Positions 42,601-50,960 of a DNA stretch of 64,000 nt are shown in pieces. The stretch is from Streptomyces sp. NBC_01262. GTDB lineage: Bacteria; Actinomycetota; Actinomycetes; Streptomycetales; Streptomycetaceae. Under the pieces are notes generated by a model. The model had not been told where the DNA came from. It did not search any database and worked only from the letters and a program-made list of their open reading frames with translations. Made by a program: the position numbers and the translations under genes. The stretch is taken from the NCBI RefSeq assembly GCF_036226365.1, contig NZ_CP108462.1, positions 1,178,001 to 1,242,000 of the forward strand, read 5' to 3'. Position 1 is the first letter of the stretch. Every line of letters starts with the position of its first letter.

Positions 42601-42953
42601 TGCGCTTCAGCGGCCGTATAGGCGTACTGGGGCTGGTCTCCGCCTCATTGGACTGCTACCTCGCGCTCACCTACTACTCGGGCCCCGACCGTCTGGTCGG
42701 TGAGGCAAGGGTGACCATCTCGATCGACCTGTGCTTCTTCGAAACCTCGGTGAGCTTCAGCGTGCGCCGCGAACTGGCCGGCGGCGGCAGCAGCGGCAGC
42801 AGCTCCGCGACGGCCCTCGCCGGTGCGGGCGCGAAGTCCGGCAAGAGACTCGCCGCCGTCGCCGCCGGGGCCCCCGCGCAGGGCTTCGCCGACGGCTACA
42901 CCCAGCAGCACTGGAATTCCTACTGCACCGCCTTCGCCCCCGTGGGAGCCTGA
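39627..42953 (+). CDS. Very large Tat-exported protein of unknown function (partner 1)
   Basis: An 1108-residue protein I do not recognise. GTG 39627 is chosen, 6 bases after GAGGAAGG. The N-terminus has a twin-arginine signal, SRRLFLRYSGGTG followed by an Ala/Gly/Val-rich stretch, so it is exported folded. Most of the mature chain reads as beta-rich with many Trp/Tyr/Val-containing strands; about 620-730 is helical (DLVQAARERFDVSRML..., EFDRLEGVVRKLERVEARL). The C-terminus has a Ser/Gly linker, then QQHWNSYC. No catalytic motif is evident. It is followed after 2 bases by another giant gene, so the products probably work together. Candidates include an extracellular assembly or adhesin-like machine; this is speculation. 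Confidence 0.85.
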   Translation: MAPTPPPKKNVSRRLFLRYSGGTGITVAAAVSTSYGVGPLAGAGSAARATAVPVRTVLLRRRDDMMNLQILLVNLRIGGKTGAPTLVRQDADQPAFLVVDFGPQSAQERSFPDPGTVGQAPVSLEWGAASRLAFDVTDHLPLPYTTSALLHWAGFPARLVPNAQGRDVPGTFQGELRAPTGHETSLEVPFGVVVSPDSSSGWCHVETAAVPSSPSGWTELWNTRLGSRVDSAEDGEDSEWTVREDDSARPLRAVWLRDSRFPSWLAAPSSVPATGPYPTSLTPRNRYDLVRLSSDFSVRTTSLPAPIEADLLSLSALGAGLEAHGSWDTTGSTFSSGLSEWSHSMGLGRDQKVRVAQHGYLLPFGHRAAYVQVTERQMEPDGGGTVSGILRTRTFLVVLERERRYEGDQNMPSGGRAMPFRRIRAVTRTTPALDAAQRYVPTSAAPVAGEDTAYVFLAESNSAPLPLHFTGVDWQGRRVSFTAPVVFISERGSRISSLRDDVATKYNTDTPADNAARLGRVGGKSVALAAPSKPGDTSLLVRALSFGMAMADPATKGVPAFPSVSQVVAELPSSVRAFTPDAPAAVLKYFDGYITHGFEDAHNAAGVYLAKAQGSARTALEFAAERGGGIVTPGLIMDGLSRKFGPVAGDLVQAARERFDVSRMLADLDVNLLGGVRLSDVVKNLAGDVPNPQQAVKVVTREFDRLEGVVRKLERVEARLSWSPELQAGPGHLNMFVPGPDGRLDIEAVSIVRLLPPLNADYTVRGRLSDVAINIWGDSGASHFVTVGIRSLQFTAAKGRPTDIDCQLGQISFHGPLKYLEEIAKLCRLSVPGVPSGSSALAGPRAAAAPSGSGGSPLAVSVVGQQIQAELSMALPSLSFGVFSLGSLNLFAGLYLPFDGSPVRLRFAVNSRDAPFALTVSFLGGGGFFALEAGADGVESLETALEVGAGTSFDVAGVVSGHVEAKMGIYFGVHTVEAGGSTAQQVELSAYVRFSGRIGVLGLVSASLDCYLALTYYSGPDRLVGEARVTISIDLCFFETSVSFSVRRELAGGGSSGSSSATALAGAGAKSGKRLAAVAAGAPAQGFADGYTQQHWNSYCTAFAPVGA

Positions 42954-42955
42954 CC

Positions 42956-45900
42956 ATGCCCCGACAGAACATCATGTGGACCGTCCTGCCCCGAGGCGGC
43001 GGATCCGGCAAGCTTCGCTTCACCGTGCACGTCGCACCGCGGCTCGTCATCGAATCCGGCAACGGCCGGCTGAGCGACTTCCCGGACTGGCTGGACTGGC
43101 CTGCCACGCTCGCGGACGCGCACTTCGAACTCCACCTTCCCGCGACCGGCGCCAAGCCGGCCCGGCTGGTCTCGACTCCGGACAGTGCCCGCTGGAGTGC
43201 CCTGTTCGACCGGGAGACCCTGGTGCGAGGCCACTCCTTCGCCGGACGCGAAGACCGTGTGGTCCGCTCCTACCCCGTCAGTCATGTCCTGTCGTTCCTC
43301 TCCGAGCGCTGGGGACACTTCGGCGCCACGGCCGTCGACGCCCCGCCGTCCTACGACGACCTCACCGCGGACGAGGCATTCGGCCCGATCGGATTCGAGA
43401 GGGTGACCGTCGGCAGCCACGGCAAGAGCGGCTACTCCCGGCGAGCCGAGCTGACCGGGACGCTGGAGGACAAACTGCGGGCGAACGGGGCTGTCCCGTT
43501 CAACCCCGCGGACGCGGACACCGCGGACGGTCTCGGCCGTGCCTTTCTGCAGGTCGAACGCTTCCACCGGCGGGGGCGCGGACCCGGCTCCGGTGCGCTG
43601 CCCGAACAGCCGCGGGAGCACCTGGACGTACACCAGGTGATCGCCGCGACCCGCGAGTACCGCGGGCTTCAGCGGGCCCTGGGGCTTGCCCTGGAGTTCG
43701 AGGTCGACGACCCCGCCGTGACCGCCCTGCTGACCGGGGCCGCGACGCAGACCTGGGCAACCCTGCGGATCACCTGGTCGAGCGGTGCTCCTGCGGCGAC
43801 CGGCCGCGCCGATGTGCTGCCCCGCACCCGCTGCCTGATCGGCGACAACCGTTTCGAGGCCGCGCCGCGCGATGCCGACGCCAGTGACGTCGCCCGGGGG
43901 ATGCTGCGCGTCGGTCTGGACGACCGGTTCACGGTCGTGCCTGTCGACCCGGACGGCGGAGCGCTGCTGTCCCGTCAGTTCGCCGACAACGTCAGCCGCT
44001 CACGCGTAGTGGAGGGCAGCCGGCTGAAGAAGCGCAGTTCGGCAGGCGCGGACCGGTTCTCCCTGCCCGCGCTGCGGTCGGCGGGACTGTCGGTCGCGCG
44101 CAAGGGCCGCGCGACCGAGCTCATCAAGTCGTTCGACCGTGCCGCCGAGGCCAACTCCGCGGCCTACGACGAGAACGGAAGCCCTCGGCCCGGCACCTTG
44201 GACCTGTACGCGGACGACCTCGTGCGGGGCCACCGCTGGGACGTCCGCGACCAGGCGGACCCTTCATGGCGGTCTCTGATGGCGCGCCAGGGGGCCTACG
44301 TCTTCGAGCGGGACGGGCAGTCGGCGAACGCGGCCGAGGAAGGGCAGGTCACCCTGGCGCCCAGCACGTCCGGAGAGGCGGACGACACCGACCTGTATCT
44401 GGGTGAGTCGCTGATCCGCTGGGCCGGCTGGAGCCTGGCCGTCGACCGGATCGGCCGGGCTCTTCAGCCCGACGGGACGCTCGCCGACCCCGAGCCGGTC
44501 CAGGACGAGGACTTCCCCGTCACCACACGGTTCACCGTGCCGCCCGGCAGCCTGCCCCGGCTCCGCTTCGGGCACGAATACTCCTTCCGCGCCCGTGCGG
44601 TGGACCTGGCCGGCGACAGCGTGCCGTTCACGCAGCAGGACCTTTTCCCCAACGAAGCGGACCTGCGGACACCGGAAGTCACCCACCGTCGCTTCGACCC
44701 GGTGCCGCCGCCCCATGTGCTGCTGCGCGAGCCGCAGACGGTCGGCGAATCGGCGAACAGGATGGTGATCCGAAGCGAGAACGCGGCCGGCTCCACAGCC
44801 GAGTCCCACCGGCATGTCCTGCCGCCGCGCACCTCGCAGGCGCTGGCCGAGCAGCATGGCATGCTCGACGCCGATGCGAACGGTCACCCCATGCGGCCCG
44901 ACCTCTACGAGGTCCTTGCCACCCGGGACAGTGCCCGGCTGGAAGACCTGCCGGGCGCCCGGCAGGGCACCGGGGCAAACGCGGACACCTGGTTCTTCGA
45001 CACCGATTCGCTGCCCGTCACCTACCTGCCGGACCCTCTGGCCAGGCAACTGCTCATCAAGGGGCTGCCCGGAAGCACCAGGGAGCTGGTGGCACCGGCA
45101 CTGGGAAGCTGGCCGGCGGCGTCCTCGCTGCGCGTTCGGCTCATCAGCGGTGCTTCCGATGGCTGGTCCTGGTCCGACCGGGTACTGAAGGTGGCGGTGG
45201 CGCCAGGCCACGAGTACCGCCTGCTGCTGTCCTCCAGGCTCGCCGACGCGGATCTCGACGTGATGGGAGTGTGGGGCTGGATCGCGCGCTGGGCCGCCGC
45301 GTGGAACGCCGCGCACCCCGGCACGCCGATCGATCTCGCCGCGCTGCGCACAACGGCCGCCGAGGGACGCCACCCGATGATCACACCCGGCCGGGCCGTC
45401 ACACTGGTGCACGCGGTCCGTACTCCTTTGACCAAGCCGTCCGTCGAGGACATGGAGACCCCTGACCGAGCGCCGGCGGCCACCCGTCTCGCGCTGAAGG
45501 GGGAGGTCCTGTTCGACCGGCGTTCCACCGGGACGCTGGACGTGCTGGCCTCCTGGGAAGAGCCCGTCGACGGCGGACCCGGTACTCCGGACCCGGTCAC
45601 GCCGCGCACCTTCCGGGAAACACCGCTGTCGCTCCGGATCGACCGCGCTCCGGATCCCAGCCCTGGAGCGGACGGCATGGACATCGACGGCGGGCACGAC
45701 TTCGGCGACACCCGTCATCGCGTCGTCACCTACACCGGGCTGGCCACCAGCCGCTACGCCGAGCACTTCCGGGAGGAGACGACCGTTTCCCTGGCCGGCG
45801 GGCGGGTGACACTCGACGCGCTGGAGCCCGCCACCCTGAAGGTCAGGGACGCCGTCAGCGGCCTTCCCCTCGCGCCTGCGCCGACGGGCAGCACCGATCC

Positions 45901-46942
45901 CGCCACGGCCGAGGGCGACTACATCCTCGACCCGGCGACCCGGGTACTGACGCGCACCGTCGGCGGCACACTCGCGGATGACGCCCAACTCGTGGCCAGC
46001 TACGTGGCACCCGGCATCCACACCTCCTCGGACGAGGAGGAACGCACCATCCTGAGCACCGCGCAGCCCGCGCCGCCGGTGGTACGACAGGTCGTACCGC
46101 TGTTCCGCTGGGACGCCCCGGCAACCGACCAGAGCAGGCGTCGCGGCAACGCCATCCGCATCTACCTGGAGCGTCCCTGGTGGTCCTCGGGCGCTGGGGA
46201 GAAGCTCGGTGTGGTGCTGGTGAGCAGCAGCGCCGAACCGCCCCAGGCCCTGCAGCCGTACCTCACCATGCAGGGGGTGGACCCCACGGTGACGGACTAC
46301 GTCCTGGCTCCCTACCCGCGACTGGCGTCACTGCCCCGCACCACCAAGTCGGCCACCGGCGTGACCTTGACGGAGTTCCCCGGCACGACGGTCACGATCG
46401 CCGGCCATGACGTCTCCTTCGACGCGGCCCGCGACCTCTGGTACGCCGACGTCGAGTTGGTCCTGCCGAACGGGACCCCGCCCGCGGCGTGGCTTCCGTT
46501 CGTACGTCTGGCGCTGGTGCGCTTCCAGCCGGACTCGCTCGCCGGCCTGTCGGTGTCCAAGGTCGTCCAGGCCCCGATGGTCCAGCTCAGTCCGGAGCGC
46601 AAGGCCTCCCTCGTCCGCGGTTCCGGCACGGCGACGGTCTCGGTAAGGGGACCGGCGTACACGGGGAACTCGTCGCTGCCTGCGACACGTCCCTCGATCC
46701 GGGCTGTGGTCGAGCAGGCGAACCCGGCCGTTCCCGACCCTCACCTGCGTTGGGAGGAGATCGCGGGTTCGGCTGTCACACTGACCGCGACCGGAAGCAG
46801 CGCGCAGACGACCTGGACGGGCACCGTGCCGACCACAGGCGGCCCCTATGGCAGCGCGCCGCGAAGGGTGTGCGTCACCGAGACCGAACAGCACCTGGGA
46901 AGCGTCGGCCGCGTCGTCTATCTGGATGTCCTTGCCCTCTGA
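42956..46942 (+). CDS. Very large protein of unknown function (partner 2)
   Basis: A 1328-residue protein I do not recognise. The ATG lies 2 bases after the stop of partner 1. No signal peptide or membrane segment is visible. It is beta-rich, with Ig/FnIII-like wording such as HEYSFRARAVDLAGDSVPF, repeated-looking DYILDPATRVLTRTVGGT, and a C-terminal WLPFVRLALVRFQPDSLAGLSVSKVVQAPMVQLSPER that recurs, from memory, in other unannotated bacterial proteins. Since partner 1 carries a Tat signal and Tat can export pre-assembled partners, partner 2 could leave as a passenger; this is inferred. Alternatively it stays in the cytoplasm. Confidence 0.83.
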   Translation: MPRQNIMWTVLPRGGGSGKLRFTVHVAPRLVIESGNGRLSDFPDWLDWPATLADAHFELHLPATGAKPARLVSTPDSARWSALFDRETLVRGHSFAGREDRVVRSYPVSHVLSFLSERWGHFGATAVDAPPSYDDLTADEAFGPIGFERVTVGSHGKSGYSRRAELTGTLEDKLRANGAVPFNPADADTADGLGRAFLQVERFHRRGRGPGSGALPEQPREHLDVHQVIAATREYRGLQRALGLALEFEVDDPAVTALLTGAATQTWATLRITWSSGAPAATGRADVLPRTRCLIGDNRFEAAPRDADASDVARGMLRVGLDDRFTVVPVDPDGGALLSRQFADNVSRSRVVEGSRLKKRSSAGADRFSLPALRSAGLSVARKGRATELIKSFDRAAEANSAAYDENGSPRPGTLDLYADDLVRGHRWDVRDQADPSWRSLMARQGAYVFERDGQSANAAEEGQVTLAPSTSGEADDTDLYLGESLIRWAGWSLAVDRIGRALQPDGTLADPEPVQDEDFPVTTRFTVPPGSLPRLRFGHEYSFRARAVDLAGDSVPFTQQDLFPNEADLRTPEVTHRRFDPVPPPHVLLREPQTVGESANRMVIRSENAAGSTAESHRHVLPPRTSQALAEQHGMLDADANGHPMRPDLYEVLATRDSARLEDLPGARQGTGANADTWFFDTDSLPVTYLPDPLARQLLIKGLPGSTRELVAPALGSWPAASSLRVRLISGASDGWSWSDRVLKVAVAPGHEYRLLLSSRLADADLDVMGVWGWIARWAAAWNAAHPGTPIDLAALRTTAAEGRHPMITPGRAVTLVHAVRTPLTKPSVEDMETPDRAPAATRLALKGEVLFDRRSTGTLDVLASWEEPVDGGPGTPDPVTPRTFRETPLSLRIDRAPDPSPGADGMDIDGGHDFGDTRHRVVTYTGLATSRYAEHFREETTVSLAGGRVTLDALEPATLKVRDAVSGLPLAPAPTGSTDPATAEGDYILDPATRVLTRTVGGTLADDAQLVASYVAPGIHTSSDEEERTILSTAQPAPPVVRQVVPLFRWDAPATDQSRRRGNAIRIYLERPWWSSGAGEKLGVVLVSSSAEPPQALQPYLTMQGVDPTVTDYVLAPYPRLASLPRTTKSATGVTLTEFPGTTVTIAGHDVSFDAARDLWYADVELVLPNGTPPAAWLPFVRLALVRFQPDSLAGLSVSKVVQAPMVQLSPERKASLVRGSGTATVSVRGPAYTGNSSLPATRPSIRAVVEQANPAVPDPHLRWEEIAGSAVTLTATGSSAQTTWTGTVPTTGGPYGSAPRRVCVTETEQHLGSVGRVVYLDVLAL

Positions 46943-46970
46943 CGTTTCGGCGGGACCTAGGGCCTGTCCG

Positions 46971-46998
46971 GCGGCCCGTGCACCTGGGCACGGGCCGC
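46971..46998 (+). terminator. Terminator hairpin after large-protein operon
   Basis: Perfect 10-bp arms GCGGCCCGTG (46971-46980) and CACGGGCCGC (46989-46998) with an 8-base loop, 29 bases past the stop. It follows a copy of the TAGGGCCTGTC sequence. It separates the giant-protein pair from the LacI gene. Confidence 0.8.
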
Positions 46999-47101
46999 AC
47001 TCACCGAACCCCGCATCCCACTGTTACGATTCAGTGACGACGCCGGCCGTTCGGATCGGGCGCGCCGTACAGGCTTGTCCAGGTGTTCCCAGGAGGCTCC
47101 C

Positions 47102-48097
47102 ATGGCGCGCACGACCGGCCGCGTGACGGCGACCGACGTCGCCAAGGAGGCGGGAGTCTCACAGACCACGGTCAGCTATGTGCTCAATGACGTGCCGCAC
47201 CAGAAGATCTCCGAGCAGACCCGGCGCAAGGTGCTGGACGCGGTGGCGAAGCTGGGCTACAAGCCGTCGGCCGCCGCACGGGCGCTCCGCCTGGGCCGCA
47301 GCGATCTGGTGCTGATGTTCCTTCCCGACGTTCCTGTCGGCGGCACTCTGACGACCCTGGTCGAACTGCTCGGCGATGAGCTGGAACGCCACGGCCTGAA
47401 CCTCGTCACGCGGCGCGAGCGGCACTCCCCGCTCGAGTCGCTGTGGCGGGAACTCATGCCGGCGGCCGTGATGACCGCCTTCGATGTCTCCGCCGAGGAC
47501 ACGGCCAGCATGCGGGCGGCCGGCATCCACGTGGTCAGCGCCGGAATGAGCCCGTCGGCCACCCCGGGCGTCCTGACCGTCCCCCAGCATCTCATCGGCA
47601 CGATGCAGGTCGAGCGGCTGGCGGCGACGGGGCACACGCGTATCGGCTATGCCGCTCCCGGGGATCCCCGGCTCCACGAGTTCCTGGCCCTGCGGCTCGA
47701 CGGCGCCCGTACCGCCTGCACGGATCTCGGTCTTGAGCCCCCTGTCGTGCTTGAGGTGCCCCTTGACATCTCGGCCGCCGCCGCGGCGGCCGAGGCGTGG
47801 CACTCGGCCGTCCCTGCCGTCACGGGAGTGTGCGCCTACAACGACGAGACGGCTTTCGCCCTCCTCGCGGGCATGCGCAGGGTGGGTCTCGCCGCCCCCG
47901 GCGACCTGGCCGTGATCGGCGTCGACAACGACAAGCTGGCGCCTTTCGCGATGCCGCCGCTGACGACGATCGACAACAACCTCGACGTCGTCGTGGGCCG
48001 CGCGGCCCGGATGATCATCAATGGCGTGACCGGCCGTTCGCTGCCGACGCTGCCCCAGGTGACTCCGCTGAGCCTGGTCGTGCGCGAGTCGGCCTGA
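47102..48097 (+). CDS. LacI-family transcriptional regulator
   Basis: A 331-residue LacI/GalR-type repressor. The helix-turn-helix and hinge are at about 8-60 (TATDVAKEAGVSQTTVSYVLND, YKPSAAARALR), followed by the periplasmic-binding-like sugar-sensing domain (GVCAYNDETAFALL, IGVDNDKLAPF, TTIDNN). AGGAGG lies 7 bases ahead of the ATG. It is directly upstream of, and co-directional with, an oligosaccharide ABC importer and five glycosidase genes, so it is the evident regulator, with a pathway sugar as inducer. Its final codons are part of a fourfold 15-bp repeat. Confidence 0.95.
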   Translation: MARTTGRVTATDVAKEAGVSQTTVSYVLNDVPHQKISEQTRRKVLDAVAKLGYKPSAAARALRLGRSDLVLMFLPDVPVGGTLTTLVELLGDELERHGLNLVTRRERHSPLESLWRELMPAAVMTAFDVSAEDTASMRAAGIHVVSAGMSPSATPGVLTVPQHLIGTMQVERLAATGHTRIGYAAPGDPRLHEFLALRLDGARTACTDLGLEPPVVLEVPLDISAAAAAAEAWHSAVPAVTGVCAYNDETAFALLAGMRRVGLAAPGDLAVIGVDNDKLAPFAMPPLTTIDNNLDVVVGRAARMIINGVTGRSLPTLPQVTPLSLVVRESA

Positions 48098-48142
48098 CGC
48101 GAGTCGGCCTGACGCGAGTCGGCCTGACGCGAGTCGGCCTGA
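48083..48142. repeat. Four 15-bp direct repeats spanning the LacI stop codon
   Basis: CGCGAGTCGGCCTGA occurs four times without mismatch. The first copy encodes the final Arg-Glu-Ser-Ala and the TGA stop; because the unit is a multiple of three, each later copy places another TGA in the same frame. Two further 15-bp copies of GGGTTCCGGTTCTCC follow at 48153-48182. Confidence 0.95.
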
Positions 48143-48224
48143 CCGCTCCTGCGGGTTCCGGTTCTCCGGGTTCCGGTTCTCCGCAAAATGCTGATGCAAG
48201 GGTCTTGTGGCCCGCCAAGGGCGG

Positions 48225-48258
48225 GGTTACGTTACCTATACGTTTCACTTGTACGTAT
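48225..48258. promoter_or_regulatory. Candidate LacI-type operator/promoter region before binding-protein gene
   Basis: GGTTACGTTACC (48225-48236) is symmetric at 10 of 12 positions around ACGT, and ATACGT-N9-ACGTAT (48238-48243/48253-48258) forms a second dyad. TATACG overlaps as a possible -10. Both lie in the 342-bp gap between the regulator and the transporter genes, the rest of which (48259-48439) shows no further signal. Operator role inferred. Confidence 0.45.
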
Positions 48259-48439
48259 CAGTGCGCCGGTTCAACCCACCGAAAACGGTGGAAGGTGAAC
48301 ACCCATTCCGCCAGGAACGGCTGACCGCCAAGAACGGTCCAGGCCGCGTCAGGACCTGGTTTCCCCCTACCTCTGAGGCCCTTGAGGGCGGCTGCGTGCC
48401 CAACGGCCGCCCGGTCATCCACTCACCAGCGGAGTACCC

Positions 48440-49969
48440 ATGCGAAGATTCGCGCTCACAGCCGTGTCGGCCGCCCTGATGTTGTCCGCAACCGCGTGCG
48501 GCTCGGGATCGGGTTCCGGTTCGGGCAAGGCCGCCACTGGCGGCACCCTCACCCTGGCCCCCCTGGTCGCGGCGCAGCCGTGGGACCTGGCCGACGCCGG
48601 ACTCGGCAACAACGCGCAGTACTACCAGCCCGTATACGACTCACTGCTCCGGCTGTCCCCGACGGCCGAGGTCAAGCCCAACCTGGCGACCAAGTGGTCG
48701 TACGACGCGGCCCGTACGGTACTCACGCTGACCCTGCGCAGCGGCGTCGAGTTCACCGACGGCACCGCCCTGGACGCGGCGGCGGTCAAGGCCAATCTGC
48801 TGCACACCAAGGGCGGCACCAGCGAGGCGGCGGGCCAGCTCACGAGCATCAGCGGCGTCGACGTCGTCAACGCCACCACGGTCGCGATCAAGCTCTCGGC
48901 GCCCGATCCCTCGCTGGTGCCGAACCTCGGCAATGTGGCCGGCATGATGGCCAGCCCCAAGGCCATCACCGCGGGGACCATCAAGACCGACCCGGTGGGC
49001 TCCGGCCCCTACACCCTGGACAAGTCCGCCACCACGGCGGGCAGCACGTACACCTTCGTACGCAATCAGGGGTACTGGAACAAGGCGGCCTTCCCCTTCG
49101 ACAAGATCGTCCTCAAGCCGCTGACCGACCCGACCGCCGTGCTCAACGCGCTGCGCTCGGGCCAGGTCAACGGCGCGCTGCTGGCCAGCGCCAAGAATGT
49201 CGCGCCGGCCAAGAGCAGCGGGCTCACCGTCACCAAGTACACCTCCGGTGACGTCGAGGGCGTCTACATCTGGGACCGCGCCGGAAAGATCGTCAAGGCA
49301 CTCGGCGACGTCCGGGTCCGGCAGGCCCTGAACTACGCCTTCGACCGTTCCACGATCGTCAGGACGGCGAAGCAGGGACTCGGCAAGGCGACGACCCAGA
49401 TCTTCAACCCGGCGGGCTCGGCCTTCGACAGCTCGCTCAACTCCACGTACTCCTACGACCCGAAGAAGGCCAAGCAGTTGCTGGCCGAGGCGGGCTATCC
49501 GAACGGCTTCTCGGTCACCGTCCCGGATGTGTCGTCGGTCTTCCCCGACCAGCAGGCCGCCATGGTCCAGCAGTTGGAGGACATCGGGATCAAGGTCAAG
49601 GTCGACAAGATCCCGGTCACCCAGTTCATCAGCGCCCTCCTCGCGGGCAAGTACCCGCTGTCCTACATGACCCTGGCCTCCTTCCGCCCCTGGGACACCA
49701 TCCAGATCGAGGTGGCCAAGAGCGCTCTGTGGAATCCGCTGCACACCGAGGACGCCAAGGTCACCGATCTCATCACCAAGGCCCGGTCGGCGACCGGCGC
49801 CACCCAGGACGCACTGTTCAAGGAGCTCAACACCTACCTCGTGGACCAGGCGTGGAACGCGCCCTGGGACTCCGTGGAGAACACCTACGCGACGACCAAG
49901 GGCGTCACCTTCACACCGCAGACGTTCGCCGCCGTTCCGCCGATCTACAACTTCAAGCCCGTCAGCTGA
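48440..49969 (+). CDS. ABC transporter substrate-binding lipoprotein (Opp/Dpp class)
   Basis: A 509-residue SBP_bac_5-type solute-binding protein. A lipoprotein signal ends in SATAC (Cys at about residue 20), followed by a Gly/Ser-rich tether. Family features are ATKWSYDAARTVLTLTLRSGVEFTDG and RVRQALNYAFDRSTIV. Such proteins bind peptides or, in some organisms, oligosaccharides. Here a LacI repressor precedes it and glycosidases follow it, so oligosaccharide binding is inferred. It starts the transport part of the operon. Confidence 0.95.
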   Translation: MRRFALTAVSAALMLSATACGSGSGSGSGKAATGGTLTLAPLVAAQPWDLADAGLGNNAQYYQPVYDSLLRLSPTAEVKPNLATKWSYDAARTVLTLTLRSGVEFTDGTALDAAAVKANLLHTKGGTSEAAGQLTSISGVDVVNATTVAIKLSAPDPSLVPNLGNVAGMMASPKAITAGTIKTDPVGSGPYTLDKSATTAGSTYTFVRNQGYWNKAAFPFDKIVLKPLTDPTAVLNALRSGQVNGALLASAKNVAPAKSSGLTVTKYTSGDVEGVYIWDRAGKIVKALGDVRVRQALNYAFDRSTIVRTAKQGLGKATTQIFNPAGSAFDSSLNSTYSYDPKKAKQLLAEAGYPNGFSVTVPDVSSVFPDQQAAMVQQLEDIGIKVKVDKIPVTQFISALLAGKYPLSYMTLASFRPWDTIQIEVAKSALWNPLHTEDAKVTDLITKARSATGATQDALFKELNTYLVDQAWNAPWDSVENTYATTKGVTFTPQTFAAVPPIYNFKPVS

Positions 49970-50018
49970 CCCGCCCGCCGATGAACACCGGTCAGGAAAA
50001 GGCAAGGTGGAGAGACCA

Positions 50019-50960
50019 ATGATCGCTTTCCTGGTCCGGCGCATCGCCGCCGGGCTGGTCCTAATCCTGGTGATCGCGACCATGACCTTCGCGCTGATGG
50101 GCCTCACCGGCTCCGATCCGGTGCGCCAGATCGTGGGGCAGACCGCCACCGGGCAGCAGGTGGCCGCCAAGTCCGCCGAACTCGGGCTCGACCAGCCCTT
50201 CGTGGTCCGCTACGGGCACTGGCTCGCCGACGCGGTGCACGGCGACCTCGGCAGCTCGTGGTTCAGCGGTGAGCCGGTGATGAGTTCCCTTGAGAACAAA
50301 CTGCCGGTCACGCTGTCGATCGTGCTGGCAGCGCTGCTGCTGTCAGCGGTACTGAGCACGGTGCTGGGAGTGGCCGCCGCGGTCCGCCGGGGCGCACTGG
50401 ACCAGTTGGTGCAGTTGCTCGCCGTCCTCGGGTTCGCCGTGCCCAGCTTCCTGGTCGCCCTGGTGTTCGCCGTGGTGATCGGCGTGGACCTGGGCTGGCT
50501 GCCCGCGACCGGTTACGTTCCGCTGGCGGACTCGGCGAGTGGCTGGCTGAAGTCGATCACCCTCCCGGCGCTGTCGCTCTCCGTCGGAGCGATCGCCGCC
50601 ACCGCCCAGCAGGTACGCGGCTCCATGGTCGACGTACTGCGCGCGGACTACATACGTACCCTCCGCAGCCGCGGCATCAGCGAGCGGAGCCTGCTGTTCC
50701 GGCATGCCCTGCGCAATGCGGCACCGGCCGCTCTGACCGTGCTGGCCCTGCAGTTCATCGGCCTGGTCGGCGGCGCGGTGGTCGTCGAGAAGGTCTTCGG
50801 CCTCAACGGCATCGGAAGCCAGGCGACCGGCGCCGGATCCCAGGGTGACACCCCGGTGGTCATGGGCGTCGTCGTGGTCATGGTCGCCATCGTCGTGGTG
50901 GTCAACATCGCGATGGACATCGCGTACGGATGGCTCAACCCGAAGGTGCGTGTCGGATGA
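50019..50960 (+). CDS. ABC transporter permease (DppB/OppB type)
   Basis: A 313-residue inner-membrane permease. It begins MIAFLVRRIAAGLVLILVIATMTFALM (first span) and has the typical LGLDQPFVVRYGHWL loop and the EAA-like motif DYIRTLRSRGISERSLLFRHALRNAA. AAGGTGGAGAG precedes the ATG. It overlaps the next gene by ATGA. It forms the channel with the permease half of the next protein. Confidence 0.95.
   Translation: MIAFLVRRIAAGLVLILVIATMTFALMGLTGSDPVRQIVGQTATGQQVAAKSAELGLDQPFVVRYGHWLADAVHGDLGSSWFSGEPVMSSLENKLPVTLSIVLAALLLSAVLSTVLGVAAAVRRGALDQLVQLLAVLGFAVPSFLVALVFAVVIGVDLGWLPATGYVPLADSASGWLKSITLPALSLSVGAIAATAQQVRGSMVDVLRADYIRTLRSRGISERSLLFRHALRNAAPAALTVLALQFIGLVGGAVVVEKVFGLNGIGSQATGAGSQGDTPVVMGVVVVMVAIVVVVNIAMDIAYGWLNPKVRVG

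Noticed and set aside
42956..46942. Partner 2 as an insecticidal Tc toxin or phage tail protein
   Set aside because: Beta-rich domains and wording are reminiscent, but no Rhs/YD repeats, tail neighbours or injection-system genes are seen.
48083..48182. Repeat array as CRISPR
   Set aside because: Units are 15 bp, directly abutting, with no spacers and no cas genes nearby.
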